Source: Lachnospiraceae bacterium
GTDB taxonomy: Bacteria > Bacillota > Clostridia > Lachnospirales > Lachnospiraceae
Direction: 5' to 3'
DNA: 64,000 nt
Assembly (NCBI GenBank): GCA_017517305.1
Contig: JAFWZV010000003.1
Location: forward strand, 62,001 to 126,000
Each line of letters starts with the position of its first letter. Position 1 is the stretch's first letter. Of this stretch, positions 17,399-26,363 are shown piece by piece. The notes beneath the pieces were generated by a model that was given only the letters and a program-made list of their open reading frames with translations, ran no database searches and was not told the origin of the DNA. Position numbers and translations under genes: made by a program.

Positions 17399-17729
17399 TC
17401 TGTTATATTTCACTTATTAATAGAAGCATCTACAATACTGATTTATTTTAATGATATTTATATGATTTATCACAGCAATTAAGCATATTTTGACAACATA
17501 ATATTTAAATCTTTAATCAGCATATTCATTTTCATTATATATAATATTACATCTGCTATTTTAACTAACAATTACATACCATTAATTCTACTAACAAATC
17601 CTTATTACATTATTAATCTATTAATTATGATGTACTCTAATTATTTGGTTTACATAATACTGTCACGTGGTTACACATCTTTTTTTCTCTTTATATTACT
17701 ATGAAAACACTATGTAGCTCCAATTTCCA

Positions 17730-17745
17730 TGTTTCACGTGAAACA
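17730..17745. promoter_or_regulatory. parS site, perfect
   Basis: TGTTTCACGTGAAACA, about 115 bases upstream of the parA start. ParB bound here could also repress the parAB promoter. Confidence 0.95.
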
Positions 17746-17861
17746 TACCATCAAGAGATATAATCAATATATTGTACCTTGTAAGATTTTATTCCCATAT
17801 TTAGATATGGCGAAGAAAGTCATTTAATGATATAATGTTTAGTAATTATGGAGGTTTGAAC

Positions 17862-18641
17862 ATGGGAAGAATTATTGCAATAGCCAACCAGAAGGGTGGC
17901 GTTGGTAAAACTACAACTTCAATTAATCTTGCTGCCTGTTTGGCAGAAAAGGGCAAAAAGGTTTTAGCCATAGATATGGATCCTCAGGGTAATCTTACCA
18001 GTGGTCTTGGCATAGATAAGAATGCTTTGAATTTAACAATATATCAAGCAATCTGTGGAGAATGCAATATTGGTGAATGTATGGTTGTTCGACCTTTGGA
18101 TAAGAAGCTCAATCTGAGTGTGCTTCCTTCTAATAGAAACTTAGCAGGTGCAGAGGTTGAGCTAATAAACGAAGATAAGCCTCAATTTATACTCAAAAAC
18201 CTAATTAAGGGAATACGAAAAAACTTCGATTTTATCATAATTGATTGTCCTCCTGCCTTAGGAATGCTTACAATCAATTCCATGACTGCTGCTGACACAG
18301 TATTGGTACCTATTCAGTGTGAATTCTTCGCTTTAGAGGGATTATCACAGCTTATATACACTATTGATTTGATTAAGAAGAGTCTTAACAAAAACCTTGA
18401 GATAGAGGGTGTAGTTTTTACTATGTACGATTCACGAACCAATCTATCTTTGGAGGTGGTGGATAATGTTAAGAACCATCTTGACCAATACATTTACAAA
18501 ACTGTGATTCCTCGTAATGTTAGATTAGCAGAAGCACCAAGCTTTGGACTTCCTATTAATCTATATGACAGTAGGTCCTCAGGTGCACAGGGCTACAGAG
18601 AACTAGCTGATGAGGTTATTAAGAATAAATTATTTCAGTAA
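17862..18641 (+). CDS. parA: Chromosome partitioning ATPase ParA/Soj
   Basis: ATPase that positions ParB-bound origins and, in Bacillus (Soj), controls DnaA. The deviant Walker A motif KGGVGKTTT is within the first 20 residues, Walker A' is VLAIDMDPQGN and Walker B IIIDCPPALG. About 259 residues without a helix-turn-helix extension, as in chromosomal ParA. The start at 17862 is chosen because ggaggt precedes it. parS sites upstream and parB downstream complete the system. Confidence 0.96.
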   Translation: MGRIIAIANQKGGVGKTTTSINLAACLAEKGKKVLAIDMDPQGNLTSGLGIDKNALNLTIYQAICGECNIGECMVVRPLDKKLNLSVLPSNRNLAGAEVELINEDKPQFILKNLIKGIRKNFDFIIIDCPPALGMLTINSMTAADTVLVPIQCEFFALEGLSQLIYTIDLIKKSLNKNLEIEGVVFTMYDSRTNLSLEVVDNVKNHLDQYIYKTVIPRNVRLAEAPSFGLPINLYDSRSSGAQGYRELADEVIKNKLFQ

Positions 18642-18770
18642 ATAGTCATAATATCTATTTTAAGAATATAGACTACAAATCAAGCAAAACGTTTTTATAT
18701 CGTTTTTACATTTCATAAGATAATTTGTGTCCTACAATTTATAAAAAAGGACATATTAAGGAGGAAGGTT

Positions 18771-19721
18771 ATGGCAACTAAAAAGAGTAGACTAGGTGAC
18801 GGTCTAAAAAGCTTAGGACTAGCTGCTAGTGATGTAGATTCAAATGATAAAGCTAGTGGCACCAAGACTTCCGGTAATACTACAACCAAAACGGTTGTCA
18901 AGGAGGTCGTTAAAGAGGTTATTAAACCAGTTGAACAAACTGTTAATATAAACACTATCGAACCTAACAAAAGTCAGCCAAGAAAGACATTTGATCTAGA
19001 TGCATTAGAGGAGCTTTCAGCATCCATTAAGCAGTATGGTATTATTCAACCACTTGTGGTTGCTAAGCACAAGGATTACTACGAGCTTATCGCTGGTGAG
19101 AGACGTTGGAGAGCTGCTAAGATGGCAGGACTTAAAGAGGTTCCTGTTGTAATTAAAGACTACACTCCTCAGGAGATTGTAGAGATTGCTCTTATAGAGA
19201 ATATTCAAAGACAGGATCTTAATCCTATTGAAGAAGCTATGGCTTATCAAAGACTTATAGAAGAATTTAGCCTGACTCAAGATGAGGTTGCTGAAAAGGT
19301 TTCAAAGAGTAGACCTGCTGTAAGTAACTCCCTTAGATTACTTAAGCTTACTAAGAAGGTTCAACAGATGCTTATAGACGATATGCTTTCTATGGGACAT
19401 GTTAGAGCTCTCATCTCCATTGAGGATGAAACTCTTCAGTATGAAACAGCACTTTACATTTTCGATAAGAGACTTAGTGTTAGAGAGACAGAAAGCTATG
19501 TCAAGAAGGTTCTTTCTGCTCCAAAGGATACTCCAGCCTCTAGCAGTTCAAAGGTTGATTACTCTTTCCTATATAAGGATATCGAAGAGAGAATTAAAAG
19601 TAGCCTTGGAACAAAAACTACCATTAAGGCTAAGAATAAGAATAAGGGTAAAATTGAAATTGAATACTATTCAGAGGATGATTTAGACAGAATTACCCAG
19701 ATATTATTAAGTGCAAAATAA
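18771..19721 (+). CDS. parB: Chromosome partitioning protein ParB/Spo0J
   Basis: CTPase that loads at parS and spreads to form the partition complex. The N-terminal tail (KSRLGDGLKSLG) is followed by a Lys/Thr-rich linker, the ParB/Srx catalytic domain (LIAGERRWRAAKMAG; the GERRWRA CTP motif is present), the HTH domain (SLTQDEVAEKVSKSRPAVSN), and a short C-terminal dimerisation domain. 316 residues; the longer linker near residues 22-55 is Thr/Lys/Val-rich. Ribosome site aaggagg. 129 bases after parA. Confidence 0.96.
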   Translation: MATKKSRLGDGLKSLGLAASDVDSNDKASGTKTSGNTTTKTVVKEVVKEVIKPVEQTVNINTIEPNKSQPRKTFDLDALEELSASIKQYGIIQPLVVAKHKDYYELIAGERRWRAAKMAGLKEVPVVIKDYTPQEIVEIALIENIQRQDLNPIEEAMAYQRLIEEFSLTQDEVAEKVSKSRPAVSNSLRLLKLTKKVQQMLIDDMLSMGHVRALISIEDETLQYETALYIFDKRLSVRETESYVKKVLSAPKDTPASSSSKVDYSFLYKDIEERIKSSLGTKTTIKAKNKNKGKIEIEYYSEDDLDRITQILLSAK

Positions 19722-19735
19722 GTGAGGAGCTTTTT

Positions 19736-20314
19736 ATGAATTCAGATAATAAAATAGTGGAGATCACAGTTCTTGGAATGAAGATTGAAACTATTACTAC
19801 TATACTTGCTATACTGGTAATTCTTCTTATTATTATGATGATTTTTACCATCCATAAGATGAATATAATTACCAGAAAATACAAAGCTCTTATGAGTGGA
19901 AAAAAGGGAGCTGACCTAGAGAAAATAATTAGGTACCGCTTTAAGGAAATGGATAAGGTTAAGGCTAATGCTAAGCGAGTAACCAAAGAACATAAGGAGA
20001 TTAAAGCTCATTTATCAAGCTGTGTTAGCAAGACAGCCCTTGTAAAATATGATGCATTTGAGCAAATGTCAGGAAAACTTAGCTTTGTTATAGCTTTACT
20101 TAATGATCAGCATACAGGAATTATACTTAATGCTATGCATTCAAGAGAGGGTTGTTTTACCTACGCCAAGGAAATTATTAAGGGCGAATCCTACATTCCT
20201 CTATCAGAAGAAGAGATGGATGCACTTGAAAAGGCTATGACTGTTGAGGAAGAAATCAACGGACTAAATACTGACACTGAAGATGATATTAATTTTGATG
20301 TATATGATGAATAA
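19736..20314 (+). CDS. DUF4446-type membrane-anchored protein
   Basis: One N-terminal transmembrane helix (about 18-40) and a cytoplasmic part with a coiled coil and the motif YDAFEQMSGKLSFVIALLN, which is the hallmark of DUF4446 proteins. These proteins commonly follow parB in Clostridia and have no proven role. 192 residues including an acidic tail. It starts 14 bases after parB and ends 11 before serS, so it is probably co-transcribed. Confidence 0.8.
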   Translation: MNSDNKIVEITVLGMKIETITTILAILVILLIIMMIFTIHKMNIITRKYKALMSGKKGADLEKIIRYRFKEMDKVKANAKRVTKEHKEIKAHLSSCVSKTALVKYDAFEQMSGKLSFVIALLNDQHTGIILNAMHSREGCFTYAKEIIKGESYIPLSEEEMDALEKAMTVEEEINGLNTDTEDDINFDVYDE

Positions 20315-20325
20315 AGGAGATTATT

Positions 20326-21606
20326 ATGTTAGACATTAAATTTGTACGAGAAAACCCAGACATAGTTAAGGAGAATATTAAGAAGAAGTTCCAGGATGCT
20401 AAGCTTCCTCTTGTTGATGAGGTTATAGAGCTTGACAAGCAGGCCAGAGCACTTCAGCAGGAAGCAGATGAGCTTCGTGCTAAGAAGAACCAGATTGCGA
20501 AGCAGATTGGTGCACTTATGGCTCAGGGCAAAAAGGATGAGGCCGAGGTTGTAAAGCAGGAGGTTGCGAAAAACGCTGCCAGACTTGCAGAATTAGAGAA
20601 GCAGGAGCCAGTTGTTAAGGAAGAGTTAAAGCAGAAAATGATGGTTATCCCAAATATCATTGACCCTTCTGTTCCTATAGGAAAGAACGATGAGGAAAAT
20701 GTTGAGCTTGAGAAATTCGGTGAGCCGGTTGTTCCTGAATTTGAGGTTCCATACCACACTGAAATTATGTCTAAGTTTAATGGTATCGACCTTGAAAGTG
20801 CTGGTAAGGTTGCAGGTAACGGCTTCTACTACCTTATGGGCGATATTGCTAGACTTCACTCAGCCATCATTTCTTATGCTAGAGACTTTATGATTGACAG
20901 AGGCTTTACTTACTGTATTCCTCCTTTCATGATTAGATCAAATGTTGTTACGGGCGTTATGAGCTTTGCTGAGATGGATGCAATGATGTACAAGATTGAG
21001 GGCGAGGACCTTTACCTTATCGGTACAAGTGAGCACTCTATGATTGGTAAGTTTATCGATACATTAAATCCAGAGGAGAGCCTTCCACAGACTCTTACTA
21101 GCTATTCACCTTGCTTTAGAAAGGAGAAGGGAGCTCATGGTATCGAAGAGAGAGGTGTATACAGAATTCACCAGTTCGAGAAGCAGGAGATGATCGTTGT
21201 ATGTAAGCCAGAGGATAGCATGGATTGGTTCCACAAGCTTTGGAAAAATACAGTTGATTTATTCCGATCTATGGATATTCCTGTTAGAACTATTGAGTGT
21301 TGTTCTGGAGACCTTGCAGACCTTAAGGTTAAGTCTTATGACGTTGAGGCTTGGTCACCTCGTCAGAAGAAGTACTTTGAGGTTGGTAGCTGTTCAAACC
21401 TTGGTGATGCTCAGGCTAGACGTTTAGGCATTAAGGTTAAGGCTGCAGATGGAACTAAGTATTTTGCACACACATTAAATAACACAGTTGTTGCACCACC
21501 ACGTATGCTTATTGCTTTCCTTGAGAATAATTTAAATGAGGATGGAAGCGTTAATATACCAGAGGTTCTTCGTCCATACATGGGTGGCAAGGACGTTATC
21601 AGATAA
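20326..21606 (+). CDS. serS: Seryl-tRNA synthetase
   Basis: Charges tRNA-Ser and tRNA-Sec. The N-terminal antiparallel coiled-coil arm (about 30-105) that grips the tRNA long variable arm is clear. The class II core has SPCFRKEKGAHG, RVYRIHQFEKQE (motif 2 region) and the motif 3 region NNTVVAPPRMLIAFLENN. 426 residues. Codon choice (AAG, GAG, CTT, GTT) is biased as in highly expressed genes. Ribosome site aaaggag. Confidence 0.97.
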   Translation: MLDIKFVRENPDIVKENIKKKFQDAKLPLVDEVIELDKQARALQQEADELRAKKNQIAKQIGALMAQGKKDEAEVVKQEVAKNAARLAELEKQEPVVKEELKQKMMVIPNIIDPSVPIGKNDEENVELEKFGEPVVPEFEVPYHTEIMSKFNGIDLESAGKVAGNGFYYLMGDIARLHSAIISYARDFMIDRGFTYCIPPFMIRSNVVTGVMSFAEMDAMMYKIEGEDLYLIGTSEHSMIGKFIDTLNPEESLPQTLTSYSPCFRKEKGAHGIEERGVYRIHQFEKQEMIVVCKPEDSMDWFHKLWKNTVDLFRSMDIPVRTIECCSGDLADLKVKSYDVEAWSPRQKKYFEVGSCSNLGDAQARRLGIKVKAADGTKYFAHTLNNTVVAPPRMLIAFLENNLNEDGSVNIPEVLRPYMGGKDVIR

Positions 21607-21692
21607 GGGCTTTTAATTAGATAAGAGCTATACCCACAGTGAGCAGGGGTACCTGCTCACTTGTTGATTTTCTATGTGAAGGAGATGAATCT

Positions 21693-22568
21693 ATGCATTC
21701 ATATTTGAGAGCCGTAGGCTTTAGTGAAATAAAAACCAGAAAGCTTCTGGAAAACATATATGTATCATCTCTGAAAAATCCTAATAGGAAGATGATTACC
21801 ACCACAGGCATCGACACCTCTCTCATTCAATTTGAGAAGGACTTTGGAGCTAATATGGGACTTACTCTTGTAGGGGAATACGATATTAATGGTTCTCTCT
21901 CTATAGAGCATTATTTTCCATATATAAAGGGTGATGTTTTTATGGAATTCGAAAATATTTCCATCGAAAAACAAACAGATAAGGAATCCTATGCTGGTGT
22001 TTGTGAGGATTATAGATTGGGTATGACTCTTATTTTCTATGTGCTAAATATATCCGATTATGCCAAGTCAAAATGGCTTAATTACTCTAATAGAAATTTG
22101 AGTCGTGTTAAGCTTTCCGGTCTTTCCACTGGCGGAACTATTCTTCTTGGTGTTATGCAAGACGAAAGTTCAAGACTTTATGAGGAGAAGCTAAAAAGAA
22201 GAAGAAATAATCTTTTAGCCCAGGCGAGAGAAGGGAATACTGAAGCTATAGAGAATCTTACTCTTGAAGAGATGGATACTTATGCAACCTTATCCGGTAG
22301 AGTACATTATGAGGATATTTTGACCATAGTGGATACTAGCTTTATGCCTTGTGGAGTAGAATGTGATCACTATATGATTACAGCTCATATATTAAAGGTT
22401 ACTGAGATTACTAATTCCTACTCCAAGGAGCTTATATATAATCTAGCGCTAAAGTGCAATGATATATACTTAAATGTTGCAATTAACGCAAAGGATCTTC
22501 AGGGCGAGCCTAGTGTTGGACGTCGCTTTAGAGGTGAAATCTGGCTTCAGGGACATGTACAAATTTAA
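21693..22568 (+). CDS. DUF3881-like conserved protein
   Basis: Starts MHSYLRAVGFSEIKTRKLLE, similar to the start of DUF3881 proteins, which are conserved in Lachnospiraceae with no known role. 291 residues, soluble, mixed alpha/beta. The start is placed at 21693 because gaaggagatgaatct lies just upstream; the open frame from 21639 has no comparable site. It follows serS by 86 bases. The family assignment is from memory of the N-terminal pattern. Confidence 0.65.
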   Translation: MHSYLRAVGFSEIKTRKLLENIYVSSLKNPNRKMITTTGIDTSLIQFEKDFGANMGLTLVGEYDINGSLSIEHYFPYIKGDVFMEFENISIEKQTDKESYAGVCEDYRLGMTLIFYVLNISDYAKSKWLNYSNRNLSRVKLSGLSTGGTILLGVMQDESSRLYEEKLKRRRNNLLAQAREGNTEAIENLTLEEMDTYATLSGRVHYEDILTIVDTSFMPCGVECDHYMITAHILKVTEITNSYSKELIYNLALKCNDIYLNVAINAKDLQGEPSVGRRFRGEIWLQGHVQI

Positions 22569-22597
22569 AAAATAAAAATCCTAAGCCTTAGTTCTTA

Positions 22598-22626
22598 TTT
22601 ACATTTTCACAAATATATTTTAAAAT
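22598..22626 (+). promoter_or_regulatory. Sigma-A promoter of tRNA-Arg
   Basis: TTTACA at 22598-22603, 17 bases, TAAAAT at 22621-22626, about 30 bases upstream of the tRNA. Confidence 0.6.
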
Positions 22627-22657
22627 AAATGAGTGTCTACAATGGACACTTAAATAT

Positions 22658-22731
22658 GTTTCCGTAGCTCAGCTGGATAGAGCAACCGCCTCCTAAGCGG
22701 TAGGTCGGGCGTTCGAATCGCCTCGGGAACG
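22658..22731 (+). tRNA. tRNA-Arg (anticodon CCT)
   Basis: A 74-nt cloverleaf: the acceptor GTTTCCG pairs with CGGGAAC (one T-G pair), the anticodon loop is CTCCTAA, and the T arm is GGGCGTTCGAATCGCCT. The CCA end is not encoded. Confidence 0.95.
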
Positions 22732-22746
22732 CTCACGAAGCAATGA

Positions 22747-22875
22747 GAAGTGCGTTACAAAATATGACAACGGAAGTACGATGCTTGCATCAGTACAACT
22801 GTTGTCATATTTTGTAACATAGGGCGAATGCCCGTGGGCTTGTCGAACCGTCAGGTTCGGCAAGACTAGCACTTC
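22747..22875 (+). ncRNA. Predicted four-way-junction RNA or palindromic element next to tRNA-Arg
   Basis: The outer stem GAAGTGC (22747-22753) pairs with GCACTTC (22869-22875). Inside are three arms: an 18-bp perfect stem (22754-22771 with 22801-22818), a GGGC/GCCC hairpin (22822-22833), and CTTGTCGAACC (22839-22849) with GGTTCGGCAAG (22854-22864, one G-U). It lies 15 bases after the tRNA and ends 33 before the next gene start. No known family is recognised. It may be an RNA or a mobile palindromic repeat. Confidence 0.6.
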
Positions 22876-22908
22876 AAATTGTAAATACCTTATTTGAAAG
22901 GAGCTTAT

Positions 22909-24564
22909 ATGACATCTTTAAATAACGAAAAAATTTATATAATCGGACATAAAAACCCAGACACAGATTCCATCTGCTCAGCCATAAGCTATGCTTACCT
23001 TAAGAACAAGCTTACTGGTAAAAGCTATGTTCCTATGCGTGCTGGTGATATTAATGCAGAAACTGAATATGTACTGAAGTATTTTGATTTTCCAACACCT
23101 GAACTAGTTGAAAATGTTTTCACTCAGGTTAAGGACGTGGAATACAGACACCTTGACGGTGTTTCTGGAGAGATTTCTATCAAAAAGGCTTGGGAGATTT
23201 TAAGCGGAACTCATTGTACCACTCTTCCATCCATAGATGAACACCAGAATCTAGTTGGTCTTATTACCGTTAAGGATATTGCAATGACCTATATGGAGGT
23301 ATATGACAACGAAATTATTGCCACAGCAAAAACTCCTTACCAAAACATTTTAGATACTCTTTCCGCAAGACTTGTGGTAGGTGACCCTAATGACCAGGTA
23401 GTTACCGGTAAGGTTTTGATTGCTGCTGCAAATCCTGATATGATGGAAAACTATATTGAAAAGAATGATATAGTTATACTTGGTAACCGATATGAATCTC
23501 AGCTTTGTGCCATAGAGATGGAGGCTCAGTGTATCATCATATGTGATGGTGCAGATGTATCAAAAACTATTACTAAGCTGGCTGAGGACAGAGGCTGCTC
23601 AATTATTATAACACCTTATGATACCTACACAGTAGCTCGTCTAATTAACCAGAGTATTCCTATCAGACACTTTATGAAGAAAAACAATCTCATAACATTT
23701 TCTGATGAGGACTATATCAATGATATTAGAAATGTTATGGCTAGTAAACGTCATCAGTACTATCCTGTATTAGATGAAAATGAAAAATATATGGGACTTA
23801 TTTCCCAGCGTAATTACTTGAATGCAAATCCTAAAAAGGTAATTCTTGTTGACCACAACGAGCGTTCTCAAACAGTAGATGGTATTGAGGATGTTAATCT
23901 TTTAGAGATTATCGACCACCACAGAATCGGTGGCTTACAGACTATGAATCCTGTATATTTTAGGAATCAGCCTCTAGGTTGTACTGCAACTATAATCTAT
24001 GAAATGTTTATGGAGACAGGTATAGAAATTCCTAAGGATATAGCAGGCTTACTTTGTTCTGCAATTATCTCTGACACTTTGATGTTCAGGTCACCAACCT
24101 GCACTTATAAGGATAAAGAGGTTTGTGAAAAGCTTGCAACCTTAGCAGGAATAAAAATTGACAAATACGCTGTTGCAATGTTTAACGCAGGTAGCAAGCT
24201 AAAGAACAAATCTGTAGATGAAATCTTTCATCAGGATTATAAGGTATTCTCCACAGATGGCTTAAAGTTTGGTATAGGTCAGATTACTTCATTTAACAGC
24301 GACATATTACAGGAGCTTAAGCCAAAGCTGTTAGCTCATATGGAACAGGAGATAAAAGCGAAGGGTGTAGATATGCTTTTCTTTATGCTGACAAATATAT
24401 TTACTGAAGATACAGAGCTTCTCTATGTGGGTAATCAGGCAGCATCCCTTCTTACTAAAGCTTTTAACAAAGAAGATGTTAGTGGTGGAAGTGTCTTACT
24501 TGAGGATGTTGTATCACGAAAGAAGCAGGTTATTCCTTCAATTATGAATGCATTCCATTCTTAA
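22909..24564 (+). CDS. Manganese-dependent inorganic pyrophosphatase with CBS and DRTGG domains
   Basis: Hydrolyses pyrophosphate to phosphate in the cytoplasm. A family II (DHH) enzyme: GHKNPDTDSICSA at the N-terminus carries metal ligands, LLEIIDHHRIGG is the DHH motif, and the DHHA2 domain is at the C-terminus. The long insert (about residues 70-310) fits a pair of CBS domains with a DRTGG domain, known in Clostridia to bind adenine nucleotides and regulate the enzyme. About 551 residues. The start at 22909 follows gaaaggag. Confidence 0.92.
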   Translation: MTSLNNEKIYIIGHKNPDTDSICSAISYAYLKNKLTGKSYVPMRAGDINAETEYVLKYFDFPTPELVENVFTQVKDVEYRHLDGVSGEISIKKAWEILSGTHCTTLPSIDEHQNLVGLITVKDIAMTYMEVYDNEIIATAKTPYQNILDTLSARLVVGDPNDQVVTGKVLIAAANPDMMENYIEKNDIVILGNRYESQLCAIEMEAQCIIICDGADVSKTITKLAEDRGCSIIITPYDTYTVARLINQSIPIRHFMKKNNLITFSDEDYINDIRNVMASKRHQYYPVLDENEKYMGLISQRNYLNANPKKVILVDHNERSQTVDGIEDVNLLEIIDHHRIGGLQTMNPVYFRNQPLGCTATIIYEMFMETGIEIPKDIAGLLCSAIISDTLMFRSPTCTYKDKEVCEKLATLAGIKIDKYAVAMFNAGSKLKNKSVDEIFHQDYKVFSTDGLKFGIGQITSFNSDILQELKPKLLAHMEQEIKAKGVDMLFFMLTNIFTEDTELLYVGNQAASLLTKAFNKEDVSGGSVLLEDVVSRKKQVIPSIMNAFHS

Positions 24565-24625
24565 AATTACAAAATATAAGCTGACAAAATTACTATAATT
24601 TGGTATAAAGATTTAACCTACTTAA

Positions 24626-24654
24626 TTGATAATACAATTAACCTGTGGTAAAAT
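24626..24654 (+). promoter_or_regulatory. Sigma-A promoter
   Basis: TTGATA at 24626-24631, 17 bases, TAAAAT at 24649-24654, about 34 bases before the start of the next gene. Confidence 0.65.
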
Positions 24655-24687
24655 AGAAATAGTATGAAAAAACTAAGGAGGAATTTC

Positions 24688-25269
24688 ATGAAGAGTAAAT
24701 CTCAGACAACACTTACAATTAGTGCAGTTGCATTTGTAGCAGCATTATTGATTGATTTATATTTAATTATTGCTTATCCATCTAATATTGAACTTATAAT
24801 AGCAGTTTCTCTCATTGTAATTGTTGACACCTATTTCATGGTGGATGGAATTCTTGCAAAGATAGATGACATTGCAGCAGTTGCCATCGACAAGCAGAAT
24901 GAGCTTACAAAGGTTGAGAAGGGAATCTATTCTGTTGCCAAAAGAGAAGAGGTTGCCAGAGCTCAGAGTATGTCAGCTCTCCTTGATATGATGGATGATA
25001 TGAAAACTGAGAATGCTAAGCTATATCAGGAAATGCTTGATCAGGACAAGCTTATGTCCAAGCTTATGATTAAGAAGGATGGAGATAATGCTACTAAGAT
25101 AGTTAATAGCAATGAGCGTCTGGCTGTACTTATTGCACAAACTGCAACTGCCAATGCTAAGTCACAGAACGAAGCTCTTGAAATTTTAAATGACATCTGT
25201 AAGGAATTAGAGCAGAGAAATGGTAGTCAAAATAATGACTACTCACATCTTCGCGTAATGAAATCTTAA
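24688..25269 (+). CDS. Small membrane protein with coiled coil
   Basis: About 193 residues, function unknown. Two hydrophobic helices near the N-terminus (TISAVAFVAALLIDLYLII and LIIAVSLIVIVDTYFMV) are followed by a charged, helical cytoplasmic part (about 70-190). The start at 24688 follows aaggagg. The position after a good promoter and 27 bases before the exonuclease gene suggests co-transcription. Confidence 0.7.
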   Translation: MKSKSQTTLTISAVAFVAALLIDLYLIIAYPSNIELIIAVSLIVIVDTYFMVDGILAKIDDIAAVAIDKQNELTKVEKGIYSVAKREEVARAQSMSALLDMMDDMKTENAKLYQEMLDQDKLMSKLMIKKDGDNATKIVNSNERLAVLIAQTATANAKSQNEALEILNDICKELEQRNGSQNNDYSHLRVMKS

Positions 25270-25296
25270 GTAAAATTTTAATTAAGGATACATAAT

Positions 25297-26274
25297 ATGA
25301 ACTACATCGTTTTCGATCTTGAGTGGAATCAAAGCTATGGTGGATTCACTGAGAATCCTCGCATGCCCTTTGAGATAATTGAGATCGGCGCAGTCAAGCT
25401 GGATTCAAAATTTAATATTATAGACAGCTTTTCCAATTTGGTAAGACCTAAGCTTTATAAGAAGCTGCAACCTCATATAAAAAGCATCCTAAACTATGAT
25501 GAGAAGGATTTAAAGGCTGGAAAGCCCTTTGATATGGTTTGCAGAGATTTTATAAAATGGTGTGGAACAGATTACATTTTCTGTACCTGGGGTCCTATGG
25601 ATTTAAGCTATCTACAGAATAACATGGACTACTATTATATGAAGCCCCTTGAGACTCCTCTAAAGTTCTATAATGTTCAGCAGATTTACACTGATCTTAA
25701 GGAAAAGGATGGCGCAATTGTAAAGCTAGAGAAGGCGGTAACAAATCTATCCATAGATATAGACAGACCATTTCACTCAGCGGTAAATGATGCCTACTAT
25801 ACAGCCCTGGTTCTTACAAATATACGTCCTAAGGATTTGTCAGATCGTTATAGCTACGATGTATATAATAATCCTAAGGCTAAGGAGGACGAGATAATAT
25901 CCTACCACAAGCACTATATGGAGCATATCTCTAGAGAGTTTGATGATAAGAAGGATATTATGATGGACAAAGAGCTGGCCACTATGCGTTGCTACAAATG
26001 TGGTAAGAAGGCAGCCAAGAAGATTAAGTGGTTCACACACACTCCTAATACATACATTAGCGTGTGCAAGTGCTGGTACCATGGACTTATGATTAGTAAG
26101 ATTAAGATTAAGCAGAATAAAAACCTAAAATATTTTGCTATTAAGACTGTTCTTCCTACAGACAAGCTTGGTCTGGAAAATATAAGACAAAGACAGGAAG
26201 AACTAAGACTTAGAAGACAACAGAAGCGTCACAAAACAGATGACGTGGAGGTTACTGAAACAGATACCAAATAA
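25297..26274 (+). CDS. DEDDh-type 3'-5' exonuclease with C-terminal Cys cluster
   Basis: Likely degrades or trims nucleic acid. The exonuclease fold covers residues 1-180: IVFDLEWN (Exo I, D and E), the Exo II-like region around FCTWGPMDLSYL, and HSAVNDAYYTA (Exo III, H and D). This resembles KapD/ERI-1-like exonucleases. The C-terminal 90 residues add CYKCGKK ... CKCWYHG, a possible zinc site, and a basic tail. The substrate is unknown. Confidence 0.82.
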   Translation: MNYIVFDLEWNQSYGGFTENPRMPFEIIEIGAVKLDSKFNIIDSFSNLVRPKLYKKLQPHIKSILNYDEKDLKAGKPFDMVCRDFIKWCGTDYIFCTWGPMDLSYLQNNMDYYYMKPLETPLKFYNVQQIYTDLKEKDGAIVKLEKAVTNLSIDIDRPFHSAVNDAYYTALVLTNIRPKDLSDRYSYDVYNNPKAKEDEIISYHKHYMEHISREFDDKKDIMMDKELATMRCYKCGKKAAKKIKWFTHTPNTYISVCKCWYHGLMISKIKIKQNKNLKYFAIKTVLPTDKLGLENIRQRQEELRLRRQQKRHKTDDVEVTETDTK

Positions 26275-26334
26275 TAATTATAATATTTTTATTAGATTTC
26301 CATATTTCGTATAGAGCACCATTAGCTCAAAGTA

Positions 26335-26363
26335 AAACAGCCCCTTTTTTAAAGGGGCTGTTT
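26335..26363. terminator. Bidirectional terminator overlapping the 3' end of rsmG
   Basis: A perfect 13-bp stem (26335-26347 with 26351-26363), T-rich on one side and A-rich on the other. The rsmG stop codon is inside it, so the convergent exonuclease and rsmG transcripts share it. Confidence 0.85.

Noticed and set aside
17300-17482. 60-residue open frame in the parS region
   Set aside because: It has no ribosome site, its sequence runs through a parS site, and its composition is that of random AT-rich DNA.
17660-17675. Another CACGTG with partial parS similarity
   Set aside because: The outer arms (tgtcacgtggttac) match too poorly to call a ParB site.
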